Part shown: piece by piece, positions 8,734 through 16,984 of the stretch
How positions within the stretch are numbered: position 1 is the first letter of the stretch
Layout of the letters: every line of letters begins with the position of its first letter
Assembly: GCF_002208135.1 (NCBI RefSeq)
Contig: NZ_CP021646.1
Location: forward strand, 727,501 to 791,500
DNA from: Pseudoalteromonas piscicida
Lineage (GTDB): Bacteria; Pseudomonadota; Gammaproteobacteria; Enterobacterales; Alteromonadaceae
Reading direction: 5' to 3'
Length of the DNA: 64,000 nt
Program-made: the position numbers and the translations under genes
The notes under the pieces: model-generated
What the model saw: the letters and a program-made list of their open reading frames with translations, nothing else
The model's database searches: none
Told to the model about the DNA's origin: nothing

Positions 8734-10434
8734 TTACAGTCCAAGCACCTGCTTACCTTGCTTAAAGGTAACATCAACAGGAATGTTCGCTTTGGAAAGC
8801 TTATCTAGATCTTTTTGCAGTTCCGCTTTGATATCGCCGTGTGTTGCGATCAGTTGGTCTACTTTTTGATAGTCGCCGTCACCTTGTAGCGTTAGGATAA
8901 GGTTAGACAGTTTCTCCATCGCTGCGCCCATCTTTTCCATATTCACTTGATATAAACCATCCGTGTTCTTTGAAAACGCGCCTTCTTCTTTAAAGAAGTT
9001 AAAGCGGATCATGTTCGCTTTACCATGTGCACTGGATGCGCCAAAACGTACTGAGCGGAAGATACCTGCCATAAAGGTGATGTAGTAATCCTCAAGTGTA
9101 CCTTCGGTGATCTCGCCTTTTTTAAGCAATTGCTCGACCATGTATAGACCTAGGATATCGGCTTTACCTTCTTCAAGTGCACTGGCGTGTTCTTGTAGTG
9201 ATTGGCGCACGGTGCCTTTACCTGTAATGGTATTTTTAATACCTAGTCCATGGGCTACTTCATGGAACATGGTATTAGCAAAGAAAGCATCAAAGGTGAT
9301 GTGCTTACGTTGCTCAGGGACAATAAGTTGATCGGCGATCGGTACTAAGATCTTATCGAATTTTGCGCGCATAGCGTTTTTAAGCTGTAGGCGGCGCGTG
9401 CCTTTTTGAAGTTGCACTTCTTCGTCATTTGGTAGATTAATCGCAATGGTTTTGCTACCCGCGTTTGAATGGCCTGCATAATAAATGACGTCATATGCGT
9501 TTAAGTCGGCATCAGAGCCTGGTACTTCTTGCTTATATTTATCATCAACAGGCAAGCCGGTTTGTAGCTCAGGTAAGAAAGCGGCAAATTTAGCGAGACG
9601 CTCACTCCACGCCAAGTCTTTAACCAAAACGTAAGACTCAAAAGCGGCGCGATAGCCAAATAGCTGGTCTTCATAGGTTTCAATTGGACCAATCACCACA
9701 TCAATCGGGTTATTCTTCATGTCCATCCAAGCGAAATCAGACGCTTGGTAGCTATTATTGACTAATGCATCTGCGCGCAAGTTTAAGTAGTTTGCAAACT
9801 CTTTGTCTTGTGCCAGTTTACTTGCTTGGCGTAAAAGCTCGGCGGCCTTATCCAACTCAGATTTATATACTGATGAATATGGAATGCTGTATAGCTTGCC
9901 GTTTTCATCGCGGCGGATAACTGAATACAGTCCTGTTTTATCTTTTACATCGGCGTTATTGAGCTCGTCTTTGGTGATGTCGCTTGGATAAAACTCCGCA
10001 CCCAGTGCTTTTTCTTCAAAGCCAGAAAGAAAAACTTGGTCGCCATTTAAACGATCCCAAGGCCCATAGTTAATGTCCGCGAATTGGCGTACCTTTTCGT
10101 CTGAAATTTTGCTTAGGAATGTTGCTTTGTCTTCGCCGAATGCTTGCTGCCAAAATAAATCATCCATAATAACCGAAGCGTCGATGAGTAAAGCCAACAT
10201 CTTTTTCTGGTTATCGCTTAGGTGGCTTAAGTCTGTTTCTAGCGTTACTGGGGTATAAATATCTAGTCTGTCTTGAGATGCATTAACTAGCTTATAGCCT
10301 GATTGCTTGGTATTACCTTGTACTTGCTCAGTTTGTGCACCCGGTTTTTCAGAAGAAGTTGATGGCTCAGAGCAGCCAGTTAGGGTTAGACCTGTTGCAA
10401 GTGCAATTGCAACTGAAATCATAGAGTGTTTCAT
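8734..10434 (-). CDS. Lipoprotein zinc peptidase of the dipeptidyl-peptidase III (M49) type
   Basis: 566 aa. A lipoprotein signal (LTLTGC, lipidated Cys21) is followed by a Ser/Thr/Gln-rich linker, placing it on a periplasm-facing membrane. The zinc site is HEVAHGLG with EEGKADILGLY about 40 residues later. The second motif matches the EE-x-(K/R)-A-(D/E) metal-ligand motif of M49. Classical DPP III has HExxxH, whereas this bacterial subgroup has HExxH plus Gly. Members are annotated as DPP III-family or Zn-dependent hydrolases, probably removing N-terminal dipeptides. AAGGGAG precedes the ATG. With the secreted DPP IV nearby, it fits periplasmic oligopeptide degradation (inference). Confidence 0.82.
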   Translation of the reverse strand: MKHSMISVAIALATGLTLTGCSEPSTSSEKPGAQTEQVQGNTKQSGYKLVNASQDRLDIYTPVTLETDLSHLSDNQKKMLALLIDASVIMDDLFWQQAFGEDKATFLSKISDEKVRQFADINYGPWDRLNGDQVFLSGFEEKALGAEFYPSDITKDELNNADVKDKTGLYSVIRRDENGKLYSIPYSSVYKSELDKAAELLRQASKLAQDKEFANYLNLRADALVNNSYQASDFAWMDMKNNPIDVVIGPIETYEDQLFGYRAAFESYVLVKDLAWSERLAKFAAFLPELQTGLPVDDKYKQEVPGSDADLNAYDVIYYAGHSNAGSKTIAINLPNDEEVQLQKGTRRLQLKNAMRAKFDKILVPIADQLIVPEQRKHITFDAFFANTMFHEVAHGLGIKNTITGKGTVRQSLQEHASALEEGKADILGLYMVEQLLKKGEITEGTLEDYYITFMAGIFRSVRFGASSAHGKANMIRFNFFKEEGAFSKNTDGLYQVNMEKMGAAMEKLSNLILTLQGDGDYQKVDQLIATHGDIKAELQKDLDKLSKANIPVDVTFKQGKQVLGL

Positions 10435-10835
10435 AATGCTCCCTTGTTGTCGGTGTGTTCTAATTATGTGGCGATCACCTTACACGATTTTGTATAACTA
10501 TGCTTAGTTAACTTAGATTGGCATGTGGTACGTAAGCCGCTGTTAACGTGAAAGGTCACCATTTGTGCCCGCCCGTGGGTCATTTTCAGTATTTTTGCGG
10601 CAAAGTTTGCCACAAAGCACCATATGCCTTGAATTCTAACTTGCTAATTGTTGAGGGTATATAAATAAAATATTATTTTTTTAGATTTTCTTAACTTTAT
10701 CCGAAAGTTAGACAATACTTACGTCATAGATACTAAAAATCAGCAGTGTGACCTCCAGCAAGCAAGTGCTTACTTTTGCCATAAGCTTACGCTTGTAGTC
10801 AGGTCTTTTATTCAGTTATTAAGGGATTTGGTTTC
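10435..10835. other. 401-bp divergent intergenic region
   Basis: Lies between the M49-like lipoprotein gene (minus) and the HDOD gene (plus) and should hold both promoters. It is AT-rich around 10660-10740. Near 10755-10800 there is an imperfect self-complementary stretch (AAGTGCTTA / TAAGCTTACGCTT). I find no convincing coding potential or known RNA motif. Confidence 0.5.
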
Positions 10836-11675
10836 ATGTCTACAGAAAATGCTTTGCTCACGATTCTAACTGACAGAATCAATAACGATACCTTGGTATT
10901 GCCGACATTACCTGAAATTGCAGTTCGTGTTAGGCAAGCGGCAGATGATCCTGAAATCAACTTGATGCAGATGGCAGACGTTATTTCTCACGACCCAGCC
11001 CTTGCAGCACGTATGATCAAAGTTGCCAACAGCGCTTTTATGGGCCGTACGGTGAAGGTAAATACCTTAAATCAGGCGGTAACCCGTATCGGTCTCAGAC
11101 AAATCAAGAATATCGCTACCGCAATGGCGATGGAGCAGCTATTTGTTTCTAATAACAAGCTTATCAAGACTTACATGGATAAAGCTTGGCAGAAAACGCT
11201 TAAAGTCGCTTGCCAGGCGATAACAACGATGGATTTTTACCTTCGTGTCAACAAGCACACCTCACTTAACAAAGATACAATCACGTTGGCTTCTTTGGTG
11301 TTTAATATTGGTGTTTTACCCATTTTGACAGAGGCTGAACGTCACCCTGAAGTGTTCGCCAATCCAAGCTTTTTGGCCCATGCCATCCAGAAATTAGGCG
11401 GCAAGATTGGTGGTGCAATAATGCGAGAGTGGGAATTCACCGATGAGTTTGTTGAAGTTGCAGAAAGCTGGGCAAACCCAAATTATCGGCCTGAACATGT
11501 CTGTTATGTCGACTTTATTCGTGTTGGTGCAATCGTAGAAGGTATTTTGCAGGTGTCTGATAAGTCAGCAGCGCTAAAACAGTATGAAGAAAAAGGCGTA
11601 ATAAGAGAGGTGAACATGTTTGCTGATGACACTTATTTGCATGTACTCGAAGACGTTAAAACAATGTTTGCTTAG
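10836..11675 (+). CDS. HDOD-domain protein
   Basis: 279 aa, essentially a single HDOD domain. The N-terminus has LPTLPEIAVRVRQ and DPALAARMIKVANSAF, followed by LNQAVTRIGLRQIKNIATAMAME, all hallmark HDOD sequences. HDOD domains are relatives of HD phosphohydrolases, usually without catalytic metal ligands, and act in signalling or regulation. No receiver, EAL or GGDEF domain is attached, so the input is unknown. AAGGGA lies nine bases before the ATG. It is probably monocistronic, closed by the hairpin at 11699-11720. Confidence 0.9.
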   Translation: MSTENALLTILTDRINNDTLVLPTLPEIAVRVRQAADDPEINLMQMADVISHDPALAARMIKVANSAFMGRTVKVNTLNQAVTRIGLRQIKNIATAMAMEQLFVSNNKLIKTYMDKAWQKTLKVACQAITTMDFYLRVNKHTSLNKDTITLASLVFNIGVLPILTEAERHPEVFANPSFLAHAIQKLGGKIGGAIMREWEFTDEFVEVAESWANPNYRPEHVCYVDFIRVGAIVEGILQVSDKSAALKQYEEKGVIREVNMFADDTYLHVLEDVKTMFA

Positions 11676-11698
11676 CGCCTTTTGCTTACCGTGAATAC

Positions 11699-11720
11699 AA
11701 AGACCTCTGTTGAGGTCTTT
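11699..11720. terminator. Bidirectional hairpin between convergent genes
   Basis: Perfect 9-bp stem AAAGACCTC / GAGGTCTTT with a TGTT loop, placed between the HDOD stop and the convergent EamA gene end. The AAA/TTT edges give a short U-tract in both directions. Confidence 0.6.
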
Positions 11721-11725
11721 GGCGT

Positions 11726-12618
11726 TTAGGGCATAGCCTCGGCTCGGGGCTTTCTAAATATTTTGCTTATCCGAGCACCTGTGACAGAAATCGTTAAGCC
11801 ACATAAAATAAAACCACCCCCAATAGCTTCCATTAGCATCAACTGCTCATTAAGTAATAAGGCTGAACCTACAATGCCAACAATAGGGATTAATAAGGCA
11901 AAAGGCGTCACTGCCGCAGCCTTGTGATTTTTAAGTAGCCAACCCCATATTGCGAATGCAATCAGTGTCGAGATGTAACCCACATAGGCAATGGATAACC
12001 AAGACTGTGTTGTGGTGTTTAGTAGTAAGGTCAATGGGAAGTCAGTTTCAATAAAATAAGACAGTGTAAAAAGCGGCAATGGTGGCACTAGGCTTACCCA
12101 AACAATAAAGTGGAGTAAGTTAACGTCTTGTAGGCGCTTCATGATGAGATTTGAAAACGACCAAAATAATGCCGCGAATAGAATGAGCACCGCGCCCAAT
12201 ATTGTCGTTGAACTAGAGGAGTTGATAAAAAACAAACTAAAGCCAAACGTTGCGATGCTAATCCCCACTACTTGAAAGCGATTCATGGTTTCCTTTAACA
12301 ATAAAACACTTAGCAAAATCGTGAAAATGACTTGGGCTTGTAGCAGCAAAGAAGCAATGCCGGCTGATGCATTCGATTCCATCGCAATAAACAGCAAGCT
12401 AAACTTAAGCACACCTAAAAATAGCTCAACCCGAGTACGTTCCATACCGATGTGTTAGGAAAAGGAATGAAGAATACTGCTGGGATCGCGACTACTAAAA
12501 AACGCAAGCCTGAGAATAAAATAGGAGGCAACTCTGCTAGCCCAAATTTAATGACCGAAAAGTTAAGCCCCCAAATGAACACTACCATCAAAGCCAATGA
12601 AATGCTTTTCACATTCAC
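11726..12618 (-). pseudogene. EamA-type drug/metabolite transporter, frameshifted
   Basis: Two adjacent minus-strand frames together form one transporter of about 297 aa with ten expected membrane helices, closest in style to E. coli EamA (export of cysteine-pathway metabolites). The N-terminal piece (12618 to about 12416) has VVFIWGLNFSVIKFGL and PPILFSGLRFLVVAIPAVFF. The C-terminal piece carries LQAQVIFTILLSVLLLKE and the second EamA repeat. The break is at a five-A run on the plus strand (12417-12421). One more base there would join them as ...LSYF-LGVLKF.... It is therefore a recent pseudogene or a sequence error. Three other genes in this window are broken the same way, which favours error. 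Confidence 0.8.
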
Positions 12619-12715
12619 GCGTCAAACTCCGTTTAATTGTACGAATTACCGCTTCCGGGTATCGAACTACTGGCGTAAATTGTCTTCGATGCCTGAAATT
12701 CAGGTTAGCAAAGCG

Positions 12716-12850
12716 TTACTGCCAAAGCCGAATTCCTATCATGCCATTGAAGAGTAAATAAAGCGCGGCAAATGCGTTGGTTAGTGCAAATAAAGTGGCG
12801 AGCCAGTAACTAAACGCTCGTACTTGAGTACGCTTAGTCTTCCACCACAT
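12716..12850 (-). CDS. Possible small membrane protein (44 aa), perhaps part of a longer interrupted gene
   Basis: An ATG at 12850 opens 44 codons with a basic start (MWWKTKRTQVR) and one hydrophobic helix (YWLATLFALTNAFAALYLLF). There is no good ribosome site. The same frame continues upstream past a TGA to a GTG at 12931, adding a second hydrophobic segment (WLSIALFLTTTWYLLISA). The whole could be a roughly 70-residue two-helix protein interrupted by a TGA, for example a former Trp codon. Neighbouring genes here are also degenerate. Support is weak. Confidence 0.3.
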   Translation of the reverse strand: MWWKTKRTQVRAFSYWLATLFALTNAFAALYLLFNGMIGIRLWQ

Positions 12851-12943
12851 TAATTGATGTCAAGCTGATATTAATAAATACCAGGTAGTAGTAAGAAATA
12901 GAGCAATAGAAAGCCAGCTAGGCTTTGCCACTAAAGGGGTCAA

Positions 12944-13252
12944 TTGAGTACTGTTTTTTGCAACTACTATGATCTCACCACATATGAGTTACATATTATA
13001 GAGCTCGATATCCCCTATCTGAACGACGTTTTCTATGGCTGCGGCAAGCGCTGCTTTTATGCTCGACAGCACAATGGGAACTATCTAGATTTGCAATATC
13101 TGGCAAACCCATTTTCCGAAAACACGGTCTCTCACTTTGGCTTTCACACTCAGCTTGGTGCACAAGGCTTCCCCATTATGGATAAGGTTAACGACAAAAT
13201 TTACTTTGTGACGAAGCAATATGGCAGTCCATTCGCTATTGGCGCAAAGTGA
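12944..13252 (+). CDS. Hypothetical protein (102 aa)
   Basis: It opens at a TTG preceded by AAAGGGG, an acceptable ribosome site. The protein is rich in aromatic residues (many Tyr, Phe), with three Cys in the first 40 residues (C6, C33, C37) and no signal peptide or membrane segment. I recognise no family. A strong bidirectional terminator follows, consistent with a real transcript. It might be a fragment of a larger gene, since the region just upstream is degenerate. Confidence 0.45.
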   Translation: MSTVFCNYYDLTTYELHIIELDIPYLNDVFYGCGKRCFYARQHNGNYLDLQYLANPFSENTVSHFGFHTQLGAQGFPIMDKVNDKIYFVTKQYGSPFAIGAK

Positions 13253-13285
13253 CCTTGTTAAGATAGAGTATTGAGCTGGATAAAG

Positions 13286-13318
13286 AAAAATTGATAGCCA
13301 TATCCGCTATCAATTTTT
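13286..13318. terminator. Strong bidirectional terminator
   Basis: A 13-bp perfect stem (AAAAATTGATAGC / GCTATCAATTTTT) with a 7-nt loop gives a U-tract in both directions. It serves the 102-aa gene (plus) and rdgC (minus). Confidence 0.8.
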
Positions 13319-13345
13319 CGTACCCAATCGGTAGTTGATACTAAA

Positions 13346-14260
13346 TTAAGACTCTAAGCCTTCGTCGTCACCAAGACCTTTGGTTAGATCTTCTAACAAC
13401 TCTTTGATTTCTTCCGAAACTAAAATAAAGTCAGCATCAAGTTTTACGGCTAGATCTTCTTTTGGAATATCCGCATTTTGGTCTTTAAGTGCTTCTGCAT
13501 AGCTTAAACGCTTTAATGTGCCATCGTTTTGTAAAATGAATTTCACGCGCTCACGCCAATCTAACGCGAGTTTAGTCACACGCTTACCATTTTCTAAGTG
13601 CGTTTTGATTTCGTCTGATGAAAGATCATGCTGTTTTAACTTTACCTGAGCGCCGTTGTCGTCTGGCTCTTGCAACTCAGCGTCGGTGCCTATTGCAAAG
13701 CTTTCAGGTGCACTAAACTCGGTGAGCCAGTGTGTTAGCTGTAAGTCTAAATCATAGTTCGCAAATGCAGGTACAACAGGAAGTGTGCCCAAAGACTTAC
13801 GCAGTAGTGCAAGTAGTTCTTCCGCTTTGTTGAAGCTGGCACTATTTACAATCACCCAACCTGATTTTTGGTCGATAAAAGCAAATTGCAGGCTCGATTT
13901 TCTGAACGCTTGAGGCAATAAAGTGGCTAGGATATTTTCTTTAATATCGTCTTTTTCTTTTTTCTTTACCGGACGATTTTCTTGCTGCTCTATTTGCTCA
14001 ATTTTTTCGGCGACCATTTCGTTAATCACGGCGGCTGGTAGCACTTTTTCTTCTCGTTTAGCACACACTAAAATGCTGTCTTGTGAGAAATGTGAAAGCA
14101 TTTGGCCATGTTTGCCAAAAGCTTTGGTCCAGCCAAAAGTGGTCATGTCTTGGCTACCACAAGGACGAAAAATATCCTGCTCGAGTGCTTTTTCGAAATC
14201 TTCTTGTGCGTAAGTTACATCTTGTTTGAATTTGTAGCAGATTAAGTTACTGAACCACAT
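13346..14260 (-). CDS. rdgC: Recombination-associated protein RdgC
   Basis: 304 aa, matching the usual size. The N-terminus (MWFSNLICYKF), FRPCGSQDMTTFGW, the central VIVNSASFNKAEELLALLRKSLGTLP region and LALDWRERVKFILQNDGTLKRL are characteristic. RdgC forms a ring-shaped dimer that encircles double-stranded DNA and restrains RecA-mediated recombination. It acts on the nucleoid. A short acidic C-terminal tail (LGDDEGLES) is normal. It is monocistronic with a terminator behind it. Confidence 0.95.
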   Translation of the reverse strand: MWFSNLICYKFKQDVTYAQEDFEKALEQDIFRPCGSQDMTTFGWTKAFGKHGQMLSHFSQDSILVCAKREEKVLPAAVINEMVAEKIEQIEQQENRPVKKKEKDDIKENILATLLPQAFRKSSLQFAFIDQKSGWVIVNSASFNKAEELLALLRKSLGTLPVVPAFANYDLDLQLTHWLTEFSAPESFAIGTDAELQEPDDNGAQVKLKQHDLSSDEIKTHLENGKRVTKLALDWRERVKFILQNDGTLKRLSYAEALKDQNADIPKEDLAVKLDADFILVSEEIKELLEDLTKGLGDDEGLES

Positions 14261-14350
14261 AGAAATATGCCCGTCTGGAATAAAATTGTGGTCATCATAG
14301 CAAAAAGGTCACAGCTTGTATTCCACTAGATGACGTTTGATGGTGGGGTA

Positions 14351-14402
14351 GACAACCCGCTCCAATACACTAATCGGAAGCTTGGCGTATTGAACGGTTG
14401 TC
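14351..14402. repeat. Nested inverted repeats between rdgC and the histidine kinase gene
   Basis: Outer arms GACAACC (14351-14357) and GGTTGTC (14396-14402) enclose inner arms CAATAC (14363-14368) and GTATTG (14387-14392). It lies downstream of the minus-strand kinase gene and upstream of rdgC, so it may be a kinase-transcript 3' structure or an operator for rdgC. No T-run. Confidence 0.4.
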
Positions 14403-14422
14403 GTACTGTAAACTGGCTTTTG

Positions 14423-16183
14423 TTAACTAAACATCGCCATTGGTTTTTGTAAGTCTTTTGGGAAGCTGATGTAGTAGGTGAGGCCTTTGCCCTCTTCACT
14501 ATTTACTTCGATATCTCCATTCAGGGTTTGTTTTACGAGGTTTAGCGTAATATGGGTACCAAGCCCACTGCCACCTTGGTCGCGTTTGGTCGTAAAAAAG
14601 GGGTCAAACAACCTGTCTAGTTGGGCCTTACTCACGCCTTTGCCGTTGTCTTTGTAGACGATATTTACCATACCGTTATCTTCTTTAATCTTAATATCTA
14701 TTTGTCCTTGGTCTTGATTTTCAAAACCATGGATTAAGGAGTTCATGATAAGATTAGTGAATATTTGGCTGATTGCTCCGGCCGGTAAGTTTAGCGTCAT
14801 ATCCTCTGGGCATTCAATATTCACCTGATGATGAGTTTTCTTCAATTTTGGGTGTAACGAGCGGATCACTTCACCTAGGTATTGCTTAAAATTAATAGTA
14901 CGAACTGCTTCACTGGCCTGATCGACCGCAATTTGTTTAAAACTTGCAACAAGTTCTGACGCGCGGTCTAAGTTGGTTGTAAGCAGGCTCGCACTCTGCT
15001 TTGCTTCGCTAATAAACTCTTCTAACGCCTTTGGCGATAGTGTTTTTCCGTTGTAAGCGGCTTCGAGCTGATCTAAGCGCTCTTGTAAGAATGAAGTCGC
15101 AGTCACGCCGATGCCAACAGGCGTATTAATATCGTGAGTAATACCAGCAACGAGACCACCAAGAGCCGCCATCTTTTCAGAACCCACCAAACGCTCTTGT
15201 GCCATGTTCAGCTCATCTACGTACTTCTCAAGCTCTTTTTGTTTTGTTAGTAGCTCTTCTTCTGTTTGTTTTCTTAGATCAATCTCTTCCGTGAGCGTTA
15301 ACTTCTGCTTTTCTAATTCATATTTTTGTTGCTGTAGATCCATCATCGCTTGGCTAAGGTTTGAGGTCTTACGCGCGACTTCTTGCTCCAACTGAATGTT
15401 GTGTTGGTCAAGCTTTTCATTGCTGATCAGCAGTTCCTTTTGAGTTTGATCGAGCTTTTTACGATATTCAGAGACCTTATCAATCAGCTTATTAAATGCC
15501 TCTTCCATGATCTTTAGTTCGTTGCGCTCTTTAGCGCCGATGTCTATCTTATGGCCATCAACATTGTCGACCTCAAAGTCTTCAATTTGCTCGGTGAGGT
15601 CGCTTAGCGGTTCGGTAAGCAGCTTTCTGAAGGCAATTAAAAACAGAATAATCAAGAATGTCGTCTTGATCATTGCATTGCCTATCAAAAAGTAAATTGA
15701 GATCATGATGCGACTAAAGACGACCTCTCGGCTAGAAAACAAGGTTACGTCACCGACTTGAGTTGCACGACCCGAGAACTCAAAAATTAATGGAAATGTG
15801 TAACCAAACAAACCGGATGGCGTATCTTCAATTATTGCTTCTTCTTGAACAAGTTGTTGGCTATACAGTTCGTGAATATCTAACGAACGGCCAAGCTGTG
15901 AAATAATTTCACCACTGTCATCACGTACAATAATCCCTTCAATCATGGGGATCGCTAGTAGGCCCTCTGCCGTGGTAACGGTTTGCTTAGTATTGAGCTC
16001 CCAAATGGCACGGGTCAAACTGCGGCTAAAGGTTTTTTGCAGCATGGTGAGTTCATTACGAATATAGTCTTTGGTATTGACGTATTCTGCAACGATTTGA
16101 CCACATGTGACGACAAAGGTTAGAAGGAAGTAAACCGATAGCACATTGGTGAGCAATTTTTTTGAGAGGCTTTTTTGCAGCAT
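14423..16183 (-). CDS. Membrane sensor histidine kinase
   Basis: 586 aa. Order: membrane helix near residues 9-31, periplasmic domain to about 165, second helix near 170-190, HAMP-like linker, long coiled coil (about 245-345), dimerisation/phosphoacceptor region and HATPase. The phosphoacceptor motif is AGITHDINTPVG rather than HELRTP, as in the subgroup typical of marine gammaproteobacteria. ATP-binding boxes are NLIMNSLIHGF (N), DNGKGVS (G1) and GSGLGTHI (G2). No receiver domain is attached, and a single-domain receiver is encoded divergently 198 bp away, a likely partner. The signal sensed is unknown. Confidence 0.88.
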   Translation of the reverse strand: MLQKSLSKKLLTNVLSVYFLLTFVVTCGQIVAEYVNTKDYIRNELTMLQKTFSRSLTRAIWELNTKQTVTTAEGLLAIPMIEGIIVRDDSGEIISQLGRSLDIHELYSQQLVQEEAIIEDTPSGLFGYTFPLIFEFSGRATQVGDVTLFSSREVVFSRIMISIYFLIGNAMIKTTFLIILFLIAFRKLLTEPLSDLTEQIEDFEVDNVDGHKIDIGAKERNELKIMEEAFNKLIDKVSEYRKKLDQTQKELLISNEKLDQHNIQLEQEVARKTSNLSQAMMDLQQQKYELEKQKLTLTEEIDLRKQTEEELLTKQKELEKYVDELNMAQERLVGSEKMAALGGLVAGITHDINTPVGIGVTATSFLQERLDQLEAAYNGKTLSPKALEEFISEAKQSASLLTTNLDRASELVASFKQIAVDQASEAVRTINFKQYLGEVIRSLHPKLKKTHHQVNIECPEDMTLNLPAGAISQIFTNLIMNSLIHGFENQDQGQIDIKIKEDNGMVNIVYKDNGKGVSKAQLDRLFDPFFTTKRDQGGSGLGTHITLNLVKQTLNGDIEVNSEEGKGLTYYISFPKDLQKPMAMFS

Positions 16184-16381
16184 GAATTAAGCTGAGCTCC
16201 TACGGTAAGTTCATCGCCTTTGTATAATCTGTTTTTAAAGTTAGCCAATAAATGGTTAAAAATAAATAATTATCTTCATTAAATATGCTTTTTAACGCCT
16301 TACCTAGGAAAGTTTAATGTGTTATAAGATAGCGATACCCAGTGACCGTTTTATTAACGATAGTACAAGACTGACCACTTT

Positions 16382-16747
16382 ATGAGTTATTCCGTCTTAG
16401 TTTGCGATGATTCGGCTGTTGCCCGTAAACAAGTCATTAAAAACTTACAGAGCAAATTAGACCTGACCTTGCATCAAGCACAGAATGGCCAGCAGGCGAT
16501 TGATTTACTGAAAACTCAGCAAATAGATTTATTGTGCCTTGATTTAACCATGCCAGTACTTGATGGGATTGCTGTGTTAGAGGCAATAAAAGCACACCGA
16601 ATTGAATGTTTTGTTGTGGTTATTTCGGCTGATGTTCAGGCAAAGATGAAAGAAAGAGTAGAAAACTTGGGGGCGTTAGGGTTTCTAGAAAAACCAGTAA
16701 AAGCAGAGCAGTTATTAGGATTGCTGCACCAGTTTGGTATCCGATAA
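16382..16747 (+). CDS. Stand-alone response regulator receiver domain
   Basis: 121 aa and nothing but a receiver. The acidic pair is D9/D10, the phosphoacceptor is D54 in LLCLDLTMPVLDG, Ser82 fits the conserved Ser/Thr position, and K104 lies in FLEKPV. With no output domain it must act by protein contact, CheY-like. Divergent placement from the histidine kinase suggests a pair (inference). The start ATG has no strong Shine-Dalgarno sequence. Confidence 0.9.
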   Translation: MSYSVLVCDDSAVARKQVIKNLQSKLDLTLHQAQNGQQAIDLLKTQQIDLLCLDLTMPVLDGIAVLEAIKAHRIECFVVVISADVQAKMKERVENLGALGFLEKPVKAEQLLGLLHQFGIR

Positions 16748-16847
16748 CTTATCTATGCAAATTACAAATGTCACTATTAGAAATTTGCATAATCTATTTT
16801 ACTCTTTCGTATTGACAGCATGGCTAAACTTCAGGCACTCTAAAATT

Positions 16848-16904
16848 ATGAAAACGAATATTATCACTACGACCATTATTACAACCACCATCCTAACAGG
16901 ATAG
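16848..16904 (+). CDS. thrL: thr operon leader peptide
   Basis: An 18-codon ORF reading MKTNIITTTIITTTILTG contains eight Thr and five Ile codons. A strong rho-independent hairpin follows 24 bp later, then thrA. This is the classical attenuation layout in which ribosome stalling at Thr/Ile codons under amino-acid shortage prevents attenuator formation. The E. coli leader has the same character (Thr/Ile-rich) but a different sequence. It is too short for ordinary gene finders. Confidence 0.9.
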   Translation: MKTNIITTTIITTTILTG

Positions 16905-16927
16905 TGGCATAGGTCAGTGCGAGTTTG

Positions 16928-16970
16928 AAAAAGGCCTGTGTTCACTAAGAACACAGGCCTTTTTTGTTTT
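16928..16970 (+). terminator. thr operon attenuator
   Basis: A long perfect stem AAGGCCTGTGTTC / GAACACAGGCCTT with loop ACTAA, extendable by flanking A/T pairs, is followed by TTTTTGTTTTT. It lies between thrL and thrA. Transcription should end here when threonyl- and isoleucyl-tRNA are plentiful. Confidence 0.9.
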
Positions 16971-16984
16971 TGGAATGAGGAAAA

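Noticed and set aside
12416..13252. Remnant of an insertion sequence or integrated element
   Set aside because: The area is degenerate but has no transposase motif, terminal inverted repeats or target duplications that I could find.
16810..16847. TTGACA before thrL as a complete promoter
   Set aside because: The -35 is perfect but no acceptable -10 lies 16-18 bp downstream, so I did not call it.
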